IMG/VR virus record: IMGVR_UViG_3300042894_007079
Coordinates: 1-64,000 of that record
Origin: a virus
Length of the DNA: 64,000 nt
Direction: 5' to 3' (one strand)
Both the position numbers and the translations under genes were made by a program. The notes under the pieces were generated by a model that worked only from the letters and a program-made list of their open reading frames with translations, was not told the DNA's origin and did not search any database. This document shows positions 8,031 to 17,061 of this stretch, one piece after another. Every line of letters begins with the position of its first letter. Positions within the stretch are counted from its first letter, which is position 1.

Positions 8031-9311
8031 ATGAAGAATCTTAAGCTAGAGTTGTTTAACTTCAAAAAGAATCTTTCGCTTGACCAAGAAGAGATTTCAG
8101 CAATCGTAGAAGGACACATGAATGCTTGTAACGAACATTCTGAAAAAACTATTGTTAATTCTCTCAATGAAAGATTAAAGGCTTATACATATGATAAAAG
8201 TGTTAAATCCTTATTAGAAAGCCTCAATGATGATGTGAAGAATTATGAATTATTGTATGAGTTAAAAAATTTATATAATGTATTAAATTCTAAAAATCAA
8301 GGAGAATTGTACAGACACCCAATTAACGTGCTTTTACAAACTATCAACTTGGATTCTGACCAAGATAGGATGTCAAAAGTTCTTAACGAATTGGCTATTT
8401 ATGATTGGGTTCCTGAGATTAAATTATTCGTTCATAATTTAACTACATCACCAGAGCAAAAGACTAATTTGTTGAGTGGTGGTAAAGGTGAATCAGTATT
8501 CACAATCGTTGAGCAAGTGGAAGATGGTCATATTGCACTTGTAAGAGATTCTTGGTTTATTTTAACTGAAAATTCAATTGAAAAAACTCTTCTTGAGACA
8601 CATGTTAAAGATGAGCAAGAACTTAGAAGCTTAAGATTGATTGAGTCTGCACTTAAATATGCTCAAATTTCAGATGATAGAGTAAATTTCAGAATTTCTG
8701 AATATTTAACTGTTGGTCTGGGTGTTAGTGGAAAAGGTATTTTTATCAATGATGATGAATTAGATGGTGAAACTACATTAGAATCACTTTTCAACTCACC
8801 AATCGTTCCAATCGTTAATAAAAATTTCTATCCAGTTCTTTTAGAAGTATCTCAAAATATGGATAAATTTGTTGAGTTAGATGTTGTTAAAAGAATTAAC
8901 AACTTAATTAACCCACATTTAGAGTGTTTTGCTTTCAATTACAAAAACAACACATTCTTATACAGATGTGACGAAAGATATGGTAATTCATTCTTCAAAT
9001 ATGAGTCTGCTATTGAATTAGTTAACGAAGTTAGAAACGAACTTAATTATGATTTAACTTATTTCTTTGAAAATAAATTAGATAAAGAGTTAGTTGTTAA
9101 GAGAAAATTAGAAGACAAAGAAAGAGAAGTTTCTTTAAAATTAGAAGATGTTAACTTCAATATTGAAAAAATTAAAGGTTCTATTGAATTAATCGGTGAG
9201 TCTGAAATTCTTTCTACGGCTCTTGGTAATCTTAGTAAGAGAAAAAACTCATTAGAAACAGAACTTAATGGAATTAAAGAATTAAAGTATAAAGAAAGAT
9301 TAAAACTTTAA
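8031..9311 (+). CDS. Unrecognised 426-residue protein, likely late/virion
   Basis: No known family is recognised. The N-terminal 120 residues look helical and the middle (about 130-330) looks mixed alpha/beta (for example IALVRDSWFIL). The last 80 residues are highly charged and predicted as coiled coil (KRKLEDKEREVSLKLED onward). The gene has its own late-type box and a strong terminator 20 nt downstream, so it is probably a single-gene transcript. Its place between tail and head genes suggests a structural or assembly role. Confidence 0.6.
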   Translation: MKNLKLELFNFKKNLSLDQEEISAIVEGHMNACNEHSEKTIVNSLNERLKAYTYDKSVKSLLESLNDDVKNYELLYELKNLYNVLNSKNQGELYRHPINVLLQTINLDSDQDRMSKVLNELAIYDWVPEIKLFVHNLTTSPEQKTNLLSGGKGESVFTIVEQVEDGHIALVRDSWFILTENSIEKTLLETHVKDEQELRSLRLIESALKYAQISDDRVNFRISEYLTVGLGVSGKGIFINDDELDGETTLESLFNSPIVPIVNKNFYPVLLEVSQNMDKFVELDVVKRINNLINPHLECFAFNYKNNTFLYRCDERYGNSFFKYESAIELVNEVRNELNYDLTYFFENKLDKELVVKRKLEDKEREVSLKLEDVNFNIEKIKGSIELIGESEILSTALGNLSKRKNSLETELNGIKELKYKERLKL

Positions 9312-9330
9312 TTTTATTAAATAATTAATT

Positions 9331-9362
9331 AAAACCTCAATTTTAAAAATTGAGGTTTTTTT
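9331..9362 (+). terminator. Rho-independent terminator
   Basis: A long stem (AACCTCAATTT paired with AAATTGAGGTT) is followed by a T run downstream of the 426-residue gene. Confidence 0.88.
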
Positions 9363-9364
9363 AT

Positions 9365-9374
9365 TTAATATATA
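9365..9374 (+). promoter_or_regulatory. Putative late promoter box next to the start codon
   Basis: TTAATATATA overlaps an ATG at 9374 by one base and ends 5 nt before the ATG at 9380. The preceding terminator means transcription must restart here. Confidence 0.5.
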
Positions 9375-9379
9375 TGAGT

Positions 9380-11446
9380 ATGAAATTATTTAGATACAAC
9401 CAGTTTGCAAATTCGCAACCACTTAATGAGAATTTAGATAAATCAAAGAAATTCTTAAAAGATCAATTTATAATCAAAAAATTGGCTAACGATTTAAAGT
9501 TCGTAGATGATGAGCTTGATTATAAAATGAGACATGGTGAAAAAAGAGGTCTTTCTAAAAATGACTTTACTCCGGAACAATTTAACGAAATCAGAATGAA
9601 AATGAGAGATGTTAGATTGACTGATGAACAAATTAGAAATCTTGAAAGGAATGAAGAGTTTGTTAAGTTGAGGGATTTATTTCAACCAAACATTGGATAT
9701 CTATATAATTTCGTTTATATGTATTTTGTTGAGGGAATTTCTTATGAAGAAATTGAAAGATTATATGCTCTTCTTATCGAGTATAAAGACTTATTAGATA
9801 GACTTCCCAAGAAATTTGATATTAACTTTATTGATGAAAGTATTCCAAATGAGAATAATAATCATACAAATGCTGAATTGCTTTCAGATGAATTAGATAG
9901 GTTGGGTGAGTATAGAAAAGTCAAAAGAATAATTGATACTCTCCCTCCTAAACTTAAAAAAGCCGCTAACTCAGCGACTGAGCTTCAAATGGAACAATTA
10001 GTAGAAATTGCTAATGGTTTTGAAAGTATCGAACCAGAAGAGAAGAAAGACATTGTTTGGAAAACTTTCTTTGGTGAAATGCTTGAAGATAGATACGAAA
10101 CAACAAGAGACGGAAAGCCTAATCCTACATTTGGAAAACTTGTTTGGAGAAGTCGTCTATTTAGATTCCAACAATTAGATAATCCACTTGTTGAGTTTAT
10201 CAGAGCCGCTAAACAACATTTAGATGCCTCTGGAACTGAGGGTTATTCTGATAGAGTTGAAAAAATTAATAAAGTAAACGACCTTCTTGGTGTAAAAGGA
10301 TGTAGAGTTATTTACAACGAAGCTGGTATTATGATAGTAGAGGTCAATTCCTACGCGGCTAACAAAATGTTAAACTCTCATTGCTCTCACTGTATAGTAA
10401 ATACCGAATCTCACTGGAATAGTTATTTAGGTGAGTATAATATTCAATATTATATTTATAACTTCAATCTATCGTCTACAAATAACAGGTGGACAATTGG
10501 GGTTACAATTCAACCAGATAGAACTTATAGCGGTGGGGCATGCCAGACGGTCAATAACTCATATATTGGTGGTGAATTTAAACGTCTTTTAAAAGAGTGG
10601 GAGACAGAATATAATTTAGATGCTGACCTTTGGAATATTTTACAACCACTTAGTAATGATGAAATCGAAAGAAGAAAAAGGGCAAAAGATGCTGAAAGAT
10701 TTATAATTAAGAAGACTATTCCGGATCCAGAGACTGGAAGAGAAAGAACAATTACTGCTGCTGATTTACAAGGATATGTTAAAGAATTTGGAGCTGATAT
10801 CAATAGAGATAACGGAAAAGCTCTTATCAATGCGGTTGAAGATAATGATATAGAAAGAGTCAAAATGATTTTTGCTTTAGGTGGAACACCTAACTTACAA
10901 AAAGGAGCTGATTCAGCCATTGCTAAAGCTAAAGATATGGAAATGATTAAATTATTAGTTTCTAATCACGCAGTTCTTACGGGTGATGTATTTAATAACA
11001 TTGTTTGTGATGAAGATGCTTTAGAGTTTTGTTTAAAAGCTGGAGCGGATGCTAATTTTAATTCAAATCTTCCAATCAGAAAAGTTTGTAAAGGATCTTG
11101 GAGAAGTCTTACAGAAATTGGAGAATCTTATTTTGCTGGATATCAAATGTTATTAAAATACGGAGTTAAAACAGAAGAATCGGGTAAAAACTTTGTTGTT
11201 AAATGGGCAGCTGAATATGGTAGAATGGATATCATTAATGACCAAATGTCAAAAGGTTGTAAATCTGGTTTTGTTGATGCTTTTGCATGGATGGGTCATA
11301 CAAGAAAGCTTCCAAATGGTGACTTAAAAAAACAAGTAGGTCAATTCTTAAAAGAAAATGCGATTAAATTCGAGCCTAATGAGTGGAAAGATATGTGTGA
11401 AAAACTTGAAAGAAGAGGTAAGAAGCCTTGGGTTGATGAAATGTAA
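9380..11446 (+). CDS. Large leader-bearing protein with ankyrin-like repeats
   Basis: Two in-frame ATGs lie close together (9374 and 9380). The second is chosen because it gives the leader MKLFRYNQF and does not overlap the promoter box. The leader is followed by a QPLNE site (Glu17) matching the protease-type motif seen in other virion candidates. Residues about 20-290 are helical. A conserved-looking central block (about 300-420) has HCSHCIV and WNSYLGEYNIQYYIY segments of a type seen in other large phages. The C-terminal third has repeats of ankyrin character (KALINAVEDNDIERVKMIFALGG, LEFCLKAGADANF, GYQMLLKYGVK). Ankyrin repeats bind proteins, so a packaged effector is plausible but unproven. 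Confidence 0.7.
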   Translation: MKLFRYNQFANSQPLNENLDKSKKFLKDQFIIKKLANDLKFVDDELDYKMRHGEKRGLSKNDFTPEQFNEIRMKMRDVRLTDEQIRNLERNEEFVKLRDLFQPNIGYLYNFVYMYFVEGISYEEIERLYALLIEYKDLLDRLPKKFDINFIDESIPNENNNHTNAELLSDELDRLGEYRKVKRIIDTLPPKLKKAANSATELQMEQLVEIANGFESIEPEEKKDIVWKTFFGEMLEDRYETTRDGKPNPTFGKLVWRSRLFRFQQLDNPLVEFIRAAKQHLDASGTEGYSDRVEKINKVNDLLGVKGCRVIYNEAGIMIVEVNSYAANKMLNSHCSHCIVNTESHWNSYLGEYNIQYYIYNFNLSSTNNRWTIGVTIQPDRTYSGGACQTVNNSYIGGEFKRLLKEWETEYNLDADLWNILQPLSNDEIERRKRAKDAERFIIKKTIPDPETGRERTITAADLQGYVKEFGADINRDNGKALINAVEDNDIERVKMIFALGGTPNLQKGADSAIAKAKDMEMIKLLVSNHAVLTGDVFNNIVCDEDALEFCLKAGADANFNSNLPIRKVCKGSWRSLTEIGESYFAGYQMLLKYGVKTEESGKNFVVKWAAEYGRMDIINDQMSKGCKSGFVDAFAWMGHTRKLPNGDLKKQVGQFLKENAIKFEPNEWKDMCEKLERRGKKPWVDEM

Positions 11447-11528
11447 AATAAACTTATTGATTACAATTCCATATAACATGAAACGCTAAGCATTATGGAA
11501 AAATCCACAAAAAATAAAATGCTAATTT

Positions 11529-11894
11529 ATGTATCTTAATAACAAAGAATTATATGTTGAAATAATCGTATCAAAAGCACAAGGAAAACTTACAAGAAAC
11601 GCCGAAAAAATGCTAGAGCTTCTAGCAAAGAAAACAATCAAAAAAATGAGATATTGGTCTAATGATGATAAATTAGACTGTTACCAATCAGGACTATTAG
11701 ATATGTTCCAAAACTGGTATAACTTCAATGAAGATAAATCAGTAAATGCATTCGCTTACTTTACAGAGGTATTTAAAAGAGGAATTGCTAAAGGCTTCAA
11801 CGAACTTTATAAGAAAAAAGGAGATAACGAAAACCTAATTAAATTGCTATCAATTGAAGGTAGTAACGATGGTCAAGGACTTCACTCAATCTAA
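11529..11894 (+). CDS. gp55: Late-transcription sigma factor, gp55-like
   Basis: T4 gp55 is a minimal sigma that directs host RNA polymerase to late promoters. This 121-residue protein shares the YLNNKEL opening (YVNNKEL in T4), the helix before it enters the core-binding region, and the block NWYNFNEDKSVNAFAYFTEVFKRGI, which parallels the T4 stretch with NFDETK and AYITQ. It is shorter than gp55 (185 residues) and lacks the C-terminal clamp-binding tail at full length. It should recognise a TATA-like -10 box; the TTAATATATA element repeated in this window is the obvious candidate. A bidirectional terminator separates it from glutamine synthetase. Confidence 0.8.
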   Translation: MYLNNKELYVEIIVSKAQGKLTRNAEKMLELLAKKTIKKMRYWSNDDKLDCYQSGLLDMFQNWYNFNEDKSVNAFAYFTEVFKRGIAKGFNELYKKKGDNENLIKLLSIEGSNDGQGLHSI

Positions 11895-11918
11895 AAAATT
11901 AAATAATAGATATAAAAA

Positions 11919-11945
11919 AACCCACTCAATTGAGTGGGTTTCTTT
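11919..11945. terminator. Bidirectional terminator (gp55-like / glnA)
   Basis: A perfect palindrome (AACCCACTCA on each arm around ATT) is flanked by A-rich and T-rich runs, placed between convergent genes. Confidence 0.9.
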
Positions 11946-13007
11946 TTATGAATAAACTGTTTCCAGCATTCTAAGTGATACCAAATAAGGGTCACAATTT
12001 GAAGCCGGTCTTCTGTCTTCAAAATATCCCCTACCTTCCACTAAAGATTGTGCTGGAATTCTAATTGACGTATCTCTAGTACTATACCCGTAACTAAATT
12101 CGTGAATGCCTGATGTTTCGTGTTCTCCTGTTAATCTTTGCTCATTGTGTAGACCATAAACCCCAATATGTTCCATATGAGATGATTCAAGTTTTGTCAT
12201 TGTTTCTTTGATTAATTCAATACCACCTTCTTCTCTCATTTCTTTAGAGGAGAAGTTAACGTGACATCCAGTTCCGTTCCAATCACCTTTGATTGGTTTT
12301 GGATGTAAAGAAACGTTGACACTATGTTTTTCAGCAACTCTTTGAAGAATATATCTTGATATCCAAAGTTGGTCAGAGCCATTAAGAGCAGTAACAGGGC
12401 CAATTTGATATTCCCATTGACCGAGTAGAACTTCGGCATTAATACCAGAAATATCTAATCCGATTTCTAAACACATATCCATATGTTCTTCAACAATTTG
12501 TCGACCAATAACAGTATCAGCGCCAATACCACAGTAATAATCACCTTGTGCTCTTGGTGTTTTACCAACTTCAAACCCTAAAGGTAAACCAACTCCTTCT
12601 CCAAAAGGCATATTTGGTTTATGAGTTAGAGTGTACTCTTGTTCCCAGCCGAACCAAGGAGCATCATTTTTAATTAAAGAATTAAGACTTAAACTATCTA
12701 CAATAGATGATAATTTTCTTCTACTGTTTGTTGGATGTGGAGTACCATCTGGACTTAAAACCTCACAAAATACTAATTTATTAGGATATTCTCTAAATGG
12801 ATCTTTGCAAACAAATACTGGTTTTAGTAAACAGTCTGTGTTTTTGCCCTTACCTGCTTCAGCTTGAAGTGTTGAACTACCATCAAAAGACCACATTGTG
12901 TAGTCTTCAGGATTCATTGTATCTGCTTTTTCTACAATTTTTGTTTTACTTCTGAGTTGTTGAGGTTCTGATCCATCTAACCAGATATATTCTAATTTAA
13001 TTTTCAT
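11946..13007 (-). CDS. glnA: Glutamine synthetase (GSII type)
   Basis: The enzyme makes glutamine from glutamate, ammonia and ATP. The 353-residue length and sequence match the short GSII-like synthetase of Bacteroidetes and eukaryotes, not the 470-residue GSI. Key segments are intact: WSFDGSS near 39 (beta-grasp), WEQEYTL with Glu122 and Glu124 (metal ligands), NGTGCHVNFS at 244-253 (metal/ATP), RLTGEHET at 291-298 (substrate loop), RDTSIRIP at 311-318, and YFEDRRPASN at 328-337. Nothing looks broken, so it is probably active. Glutamine feeds purine, pyrimidine and amino-sugar synthesis, which would serve replication. It is probably acquired from a host. Confidence 0.96.
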   Translation of the reverse strand: MKIKLEYIWLDGSEPQQLRSKTKIVEKADTMNPEDYTMWSFDGSSTLQAEAGKGKNTDCLLKPVFVCKDPFREYPNKLVFCEVLSPDGTPHPTNSRRKLSSIVDSLSLNSLIKNDAPWFGWEQEYTLTHKPNMPFGEGVGLPLGFEVGKTPRAQGDYYCGIGADTVIGRQIVEEHMDMCLEIGLDISGINAEVLLGQWEYQIGPVTALNGSDQLWISRYILQRVAEKHSVNVSLHPKPIKGDWNGTGCHVNFSSKEMREEGGIELIKETMTKLESSHMEHIGVYGLHNEQRLTGEHETSGIHEFSYGYSTRDTSIRIPAQSLVEGRGYFEDRRPASNCDPYLVSLRMLETVYS

Positions 13008-13080
13008 AAAGTGTTTTTTTTATTTTATTTTAAAAAACAACTTTGTTTAATTTTTCAATAAAAATGATTAAATTTGTTAT

Positions 13081-13380
13081 ATGAAAAAAGCTATTCTACA
13101 ATTGTGGGAAGAAACTGAAAGAGACGGTGTAATTCAACCGGATGGTTGTTCTTTACATTTTGATAAAATTGCACTTACTCAGTTCACTTCTGATTTTTAT
13201 TCTAATAGAACCGAGGATGTTGTTCCTGAGGTTTATGAAAGAGTTATTGGGGAGCCAATCGAAGTATCTGTTACAGAAAGTATTTATAACATTATTTCTG
13301 AAATGAAATCGGTTAGAATTCAGCAATATGAAATGAATAATCTTTTAGGTTTAAAAGAAATCAATATCGATGATATTTAA
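13081..13380 (+). CDS. Unrecognised 99-residue protein
   Basis: A small acidic soluble protein. The N-terminal half has KKAILQLWEETERDGVIQPDG and the tail is helical (SIYNIISEMKSVRIQQYEM). It diverges from glnA and overlaps the next membrane gene by 11 nt, which suggests translational coupling. A cupin-like or regulatory role cannot be shown. Confidence 0.55.
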   Translation: MKKAILQLWEETERDGVIQPDGCSLHFDKIALTQFTSDFYSNRTEDVVPEVYERVIGEPIEVSVTESIYNIISEMKSVRIQQYEMNNLLGLKEINIDDI

Positions 13381-13696
13381 TACGGTTTTAATTTTATTAT
13401 TTGTCTGGATGAATTTATATTCTCTGGCTAATTTGACTAAGATAGAAAAAAGATTTTATGAGTTTGAGACTATCTCTTTTAAACAATATTTTTACTATAT
13501 TTCAAAAGTAATTTATTGGATTTGGATTTTATTTGGATTATTTACAACATTCAAAATATATTTCTTTATTTTGGCATGTTTTCCTGTTTTAAAGTTTTTA
13601 TTGTTTTATCTTAACAAAAGACTTTTTAAAATTTTCAATGTTTTAATTCCTTTTGTATCAATTGCAATATTAATAATGTTTTTTTTCAAACATTAA
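13370..13696 (+). CDS. Small membrane protein
   Basis: 108 residues with three or four hydrophobic helices (about 2-18, 38-62, 65-80, 88-106) separated by short basic loops; no soluble domain. The start overlaps the previous gene's stop by 11 nt. The 3' end overlaps the convergent gp4-like gene by 11 nt. No family is recognised. Confidence 0.5.
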   Translation: MIFNTVLILLFVWMNLYSLANLTKIEKRFYEFETISFKQYFYYISKVIYWIWILFGLFTTFKIYFFILACFPVLKFLLFYLNKRLFKIFNVLIPFVSIAILIMFFFKH

Positions 13697-14213
13697 ATCT
13701 TTTAAGGTTTTCTTCGGTTATAATTATGAATTCATAGCCCTTTTTATTACACCAATTAATCATAGTTTCCCATTTGTTTTTGTTTTTGTATGCCATTTTT
13801 AGGTCATACTCAAAGTTTTTTAGTTTTTTAGTACCCTTTTGTGGAACTTCTAATTTTCCTTCGCTTAGTGCGATAACCATTTTATATTCTTTCATTGGTT
13901 TAACTTCTACTACAACTTGTTTTAAAACACCATCTTCTCCTCTCATTTCATAATAGAAATCCGGATAGTAACAATGTTCTTTAACTCTCATATCACCATT
14001 ATCAAAATGTGTCATTTGATATGGTATTTTCATACATTCTGCTCCCCATTTTATTATTTTATCATTGTGGTCTAACCAGGTCATTATTTTCTTTTCCCAA
14101 GAACTTCTGAAATAAACACCACCATTTGTGTTTAGTTTTATAACTTTGTCTTTGTTATTTGGTACGTAATTTCCCTGATTATAATTTGAATTAGATGGTT
14201 TCGAATTTAACAT
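13686..14213 (-). CDS. gp4: Head completion protein gp4-like (nuclease fold)
   Basis: T4 gp4 (gp50/65 family) is required to finish DNA-filled heads. This 175-residue protein keeps the family order: YFRSSWEKKIMTWLDH near residue 35, IIKWGAE and IPY, then YYPDFYYEM and VVVEVKP (a PD-(D/E)XK-like Asp...Glu-Val-Lys arrangement), and the closing WCNKKGYEFIIITEENL. The nuclease-type residues are present. It starts 45 nt from the divergent gene at 14258. Confidence 0.85.
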   Translation of the reverse strand: MLNSKPSNSNYNQGNYVPNNKDKVIKLNTNGGVYFRSSWEKKIMTWLDHNDKIIKWGAECMKIPYQMTHFDNGDMRVKEHCYYPDFYYEMRGEDGVLKQVVVEVKPMKEYKMVIALSEGKLEVPQKGTKKLKNFEYDLKMAYKNKNKWETMINWCNKKGYEFIIITEENLKRFNV

Positions 14214-14257
14214 AATAAATCTCAGTTTATTTTATATATAAAAGAAAATACTTCGCT

Positions 14258-14956
14258 GTGGGAATTCTATCAGAAAAAGTGAAATTGGCATTATTGGTAA
14301 ATGGTAATGGTGTTCCGGATAATTTTAAAAATAATTCTTTATGGTTTTATGAAAAGTATCAAAAATCAACACCGGAAATACTGAATATAAATGTTCAGGA
14401 TGTTTTTCCTGGTGGATTTTATTTCTTTCAGTATCAAGATAGTTCAAATTGGATGAAATGGGCTCCGGTTTTTGTTGCTGATTTTAAGAAGTTTTCAAAT
14501 AAAATTATTATATTTGCTTTAAATCTAAATATGATACCCTTAGAAGTAAGAGTATTAATTTTCGATAAGTTCATAACCGAAAGAGATTTTGAAAAAAATA
14601 GTTTTTTAAAAGTTGATTATGTTGGTTTGTATAATGAGTTAAGAAGTTTGGGTTTTGAGTATGCTCTTATGGAATTTGATGCCATTAGATTAGAACTAGT
14701 TCATAGAATACACTTGGAATTGTTACCAAGATTTTTGTATCATCAGCATCCAAAAAATGTGTATGATCCAAAAAAACTAAATGAAATATGGTTTGCTAAA
14801 ATAGGTGCTAGAGACCAAAGGCATAAAGAGATGATGATGTCTTCTATTGAAGATTTCTATAATATTGAGACAGAGATTTCGGAGAAATATGATGTTTTAA
14901 GAAATAAAATAATGAGAATAAGAAATAACGCTATTAAATACGGTAAATTAAAATAA
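14258..14956 (+). CDS. Unrecognised 232-residue protein (GTG start)
   Basis: No ATG fits the beginning of the open frame. GTG at 14258 (first residues MGILSEKVK) is the best start and lies about 20 nt after a TTTATATATA-like box. The middle has a beta-rich core (GGFYFFQYQDSSNWMKW, VFVADFKKF, IIFALNLNMIP) and the C-terminus is helical and charged. It lies directly before the portal operon, so a neck, portal-associated or baseplate role is plausible. No homologue can be named. Confidence 0.6.
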   Translation: MGILSEKVKLALLVNGNGVPDNFKNNSLWFYEKYQKSTPEILNINVQDVFPGGFYFFQYQDSSNWMKWAPVFVADFKKFSNKIIIFALNLNMIPLEVRVLIFDKFITERDFEKNSFLKVDYVGLYNELRSLGFEYALMEFDAIRLELVHRIHLELLPRFLYHQHPKNVYDPKKLNEIWFAKIGARDQRHKEMMMSSIEDFYNIETEISEKYDVLRNKIMRIRNNAIKYGKLK

Positions 14957-14957
14957 T

Positions 14958-15269
14958 ATGAAACTTAAAAGTATCTTCACAAAAAAACAAAAGTCAACAC
15001 CTTCGCCAATGTCTGTAATTACGACAGTGCCAAGACCAAAACAAGTCGTTAATAAACTTTCTGATGAAGAAAGAAAAAGAATGAATGATGATTTTTTCAA
15101 CAGAAAAAAACAAGAAGAGAAGATAAGTCCTTATTTTATACAAGAGATTTCTGATAGATTATACGGACCGGACTCTGATGATTATATCAATGCATTAAAT
15201 GAACTAAATTCTAAATTCAGACCAAGAGCCGGTCGAACTGGACCTCAAATCTATAGAGACGAGATTTAA
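14958..15269 (+). CDS. Unrecognised small basic protein
   Basis: 103 residues, Lys/Arg-rich N-terminus (MKLKSIFTKKQK), with Ser/Pro residues then a helical acidic-basic middle and an Arg-rich tail. It starts 1 nt after the previous stop, so the two are co-transcribed. A terminator stem begins inside its last codons. Possibly a small head or neck component. Confidence 0.55.
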   Translation: MKLKSIFTKKQKSTPSPMSVITTVPRPKQVVNKLSDEERKRMNDDFFNRKKQEEKISPYFIQEISDRLYGPDSDDYINALNELNSKFRPRAGRTGPQIYRDEI

Positions 15270-15281
15270 TCGTCTTTTTTT
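15257..15281 (+). terminator. Rho-independent terminator overlapping a stop codon
   Basis: A 6-bp stem (AGACGA/TCGTCT) with a 7-nt loop is followed by seven Ts. The left arm lies in the last codons of the preceding gene. Confidence 0.65.
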
Positions 15282-15302
15282 ATCTGGAGGAAAAACCAAA
15301 AT

Positions 15303-15312
15303 TTAATATATA
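15303..15312 (+). promoter_or_regulatory. Putative late promoter box for the portal gene
   Basis: TTAATATATA ends 25 nt before the portal ATG, just after a terminator. Confidence 0.6.
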
Positions 15313-15337
15313 AGTGAAATCTTTTATAAAAAAATAG

Positions 15338-17059
15338 ATGGCTACTTACAATAATTTTGGTTCTTCTTCAGAAAGAGATAACTTTGCCTTCGCTAACTCA
15401 GCAGTTGAAAATAAAGGTTTATTCTCAAGAATTTTAAGAAATTTATCAAACTTTGGAATGAACTATGATGATATGATCATCAGAAACCAAGTTGGTATCG
15501 GTATAAATGAGGATCCATATGCTGCTAAAGGAAATTCAATGTATGATTTCTTTTCTCAAAGAGCAGTTGCTTCTGTATTAAATAGAAAATCAATTCCTTA
15601 CTTAGATAAGGCTTATGCTGATAAAAGAAGAATACTTAGAGAGTATTCTATAAAAGATGAAATCAGAGATTTTGTCTCAACGGTTTGTGATGAAACTATT
15701 GTTTATAATGATGATAGAGATTTTTGTTCACCAAGAGCTTTATCTACTGATTATTCTCAAGAAGTTAAAGATAAGTATCAAGAATACTTTGAAAAGATAT
15801 ACACTAAATTTGGATTTGCTGATAACATCACTGCTTGGTCTATGATGAGAGACTTTTTAATTGATGGTTATATAGCAATTGAAATAATATACGATGATAA
15901 AAAGAAAAATATCATTGGTTTCAATAGATTGAGACCCGAAACATTAGTTCCTGCCTATGAGCCAAATATCGGACATCTTTGGATACAATTTCCAGAAGAT
16001 CCACAGTTAAGAAGAATATTTTTAGATTCTCAGTTAATATACATATCTTATTCAACTCAAAATGACTATTCCGAAACATCTTACGTTGAGGGTTTAATTA
16101 AACCTTATAACCAGTTAAAAATTCTTGAGCAAACAAGAATTATGTTTAATGTGCTTAATGCTCAGATTTATCAAAAGTTTACTATCCCAATTAAAGGTTT
16201 ATCTCGACAAAGAGCTGAAGAACAAATTGGTCAATTAATTCATGATTATTCAGAAGAGGTTGAGTGGGATGATAGCTTAGGTACTTTATCTATTAATGGT
16301 TCAAAGCACCTTCATTATAACAAACAGATATGGTTTCCAGATGGTGATGCGGGTACGCCTAATATGGAATTGGTAAAAAATGAAGGACATGACTTAAATG
16401 ATGAAACTATGTTGTCTTGGTTCTACAAAGCTTTAAAAAGAGCGTCGAAAATTCCAATGCAAAGATTTGAAGCTGAAAGTGGTGGTGGTAATTTAATTAG
16501 TGATTCAGCAGAAATGACAAGAGATGAAATTAAATTTCACAATTTCATTAGTAGATTGAGAGCCAACTTCAAGGAATTGGTTGTAAAACCATTAAAACTT
16601 CAGATGTTGATTGAATTTCCAGAAATGGCAAATGACGAAGTTTTTAATAATCAAGTTGATATAATATTTTATTCAAATCAAGTTTTTGAAGATTGGAAAA
16701 AAATTAATACTCTAGCAAAAAGGTCGGAAATTGTTGGTACATTACTTGGTGTAATGAATGGAGAAAAGCCTTATTTCCATATTGAATGGGTTATGGATAA
16801 CGTCTTTAAATTATCTCCTGAAGAAAAGGCTGAAAATCAAAGATATTGGGCACAGGACGCAACTGCCGCTGCTGCCGCTGCTGCCGCTGGTGGTGCTCCT
16901 ACCGAAGGTGGTGAGGCTGCTCCTGCTGAAGGTGGAGAAGCCGCGCCTGTCGAAGGTGGTGAGGTACAAGCTGGTGCTCAGGCCGCACCTGAAGCTCCTG
17001 CTGGTGAAGAAGGTGGTGGAGAAGCCCCAGCTGAAGGTGGAGGTGAATTTGAATTCTAA
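15338..17059 (+). CDS. gp20: Portal protein gp20-like
   Basis: The portal is a dodecameric ring at one head vertex through which DNA passes and on which head assembly starts. The 573 residues show the gp20 pattern: IPYLDKAYADKRRILREYS and IRDFVSTVCDE early, FLIDGYIAIEIIYDD followed by RLRPETLVPAYE, and the KIPMQRFEAESGGGN motif of the central crown/stem region. The last 70 residues are Ala/Gly/Glu-rich repeats that look unstructured and are not part of the usual portal core. The next gene begins 2 nt after the stop. Confidence 0.92.
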   Translation: MATYNNFGSSSERDNFAFANSAVENKGLFSRILRNLSNFGMNYDDMIIRNQVGIGINEDPYAAKGNSMYDFFSQRAVASVLNRKSIPYLDKAYADKRRILREYSIKDEIRDFVSTVCDETIVYNDDRDFCSPRALSTDYSQEVKDKYQEYFEKIYTKFGFADNITAWSMMRDFLIDGYIAIEIIYDDKKKNIIGFNRLRPETLVPAYEPNIGHLWIQFPEDPQLRRIFLDSQLIYISYSTQNDYSETSYVEGLIKPYNQLKILEQTRIMFNVLNAQIYQKFTIPIKGLSRQRAEEQIGQLIHDYSEEVEWDDSLGTLSINGSKHLHYNKQIWFPDGDAGTPNMELVKNEGHDLNDETMLSWFYKALKRASKIPMQRFEAESGGGNLISDSAEMTRDEIKFHNFISRLRANFKELVVKPLKLQMLIEFPEMANDEVFNNQVDIIFYSNQVFEDWKKINTLAKRSEIVGTLLGVMNGEKPYFHIEWVMDNVFKLSPEEKAENQRYWAQDATAAAAAAAAGGAPTEGGEAAPAEGGEAAPVEGGEVQAGAQAAPEAPAGEEGGGEAPAEGGGEFEF

Positions 17060-17061
17060 TC

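Noticed and set aside
12236-12867. Extra frames within the glutamine synthetase gene
   Set aside because: The glutamine synthetase frame is complete with all motifs; the others are shadows.
13069-13076. TAAATTTG as a Bacteroidetes -7 element for the gene at 13081
   Set aside because: A start site downstream of it would fall after the ATG; AT-rich DNA gives such matches by chance.
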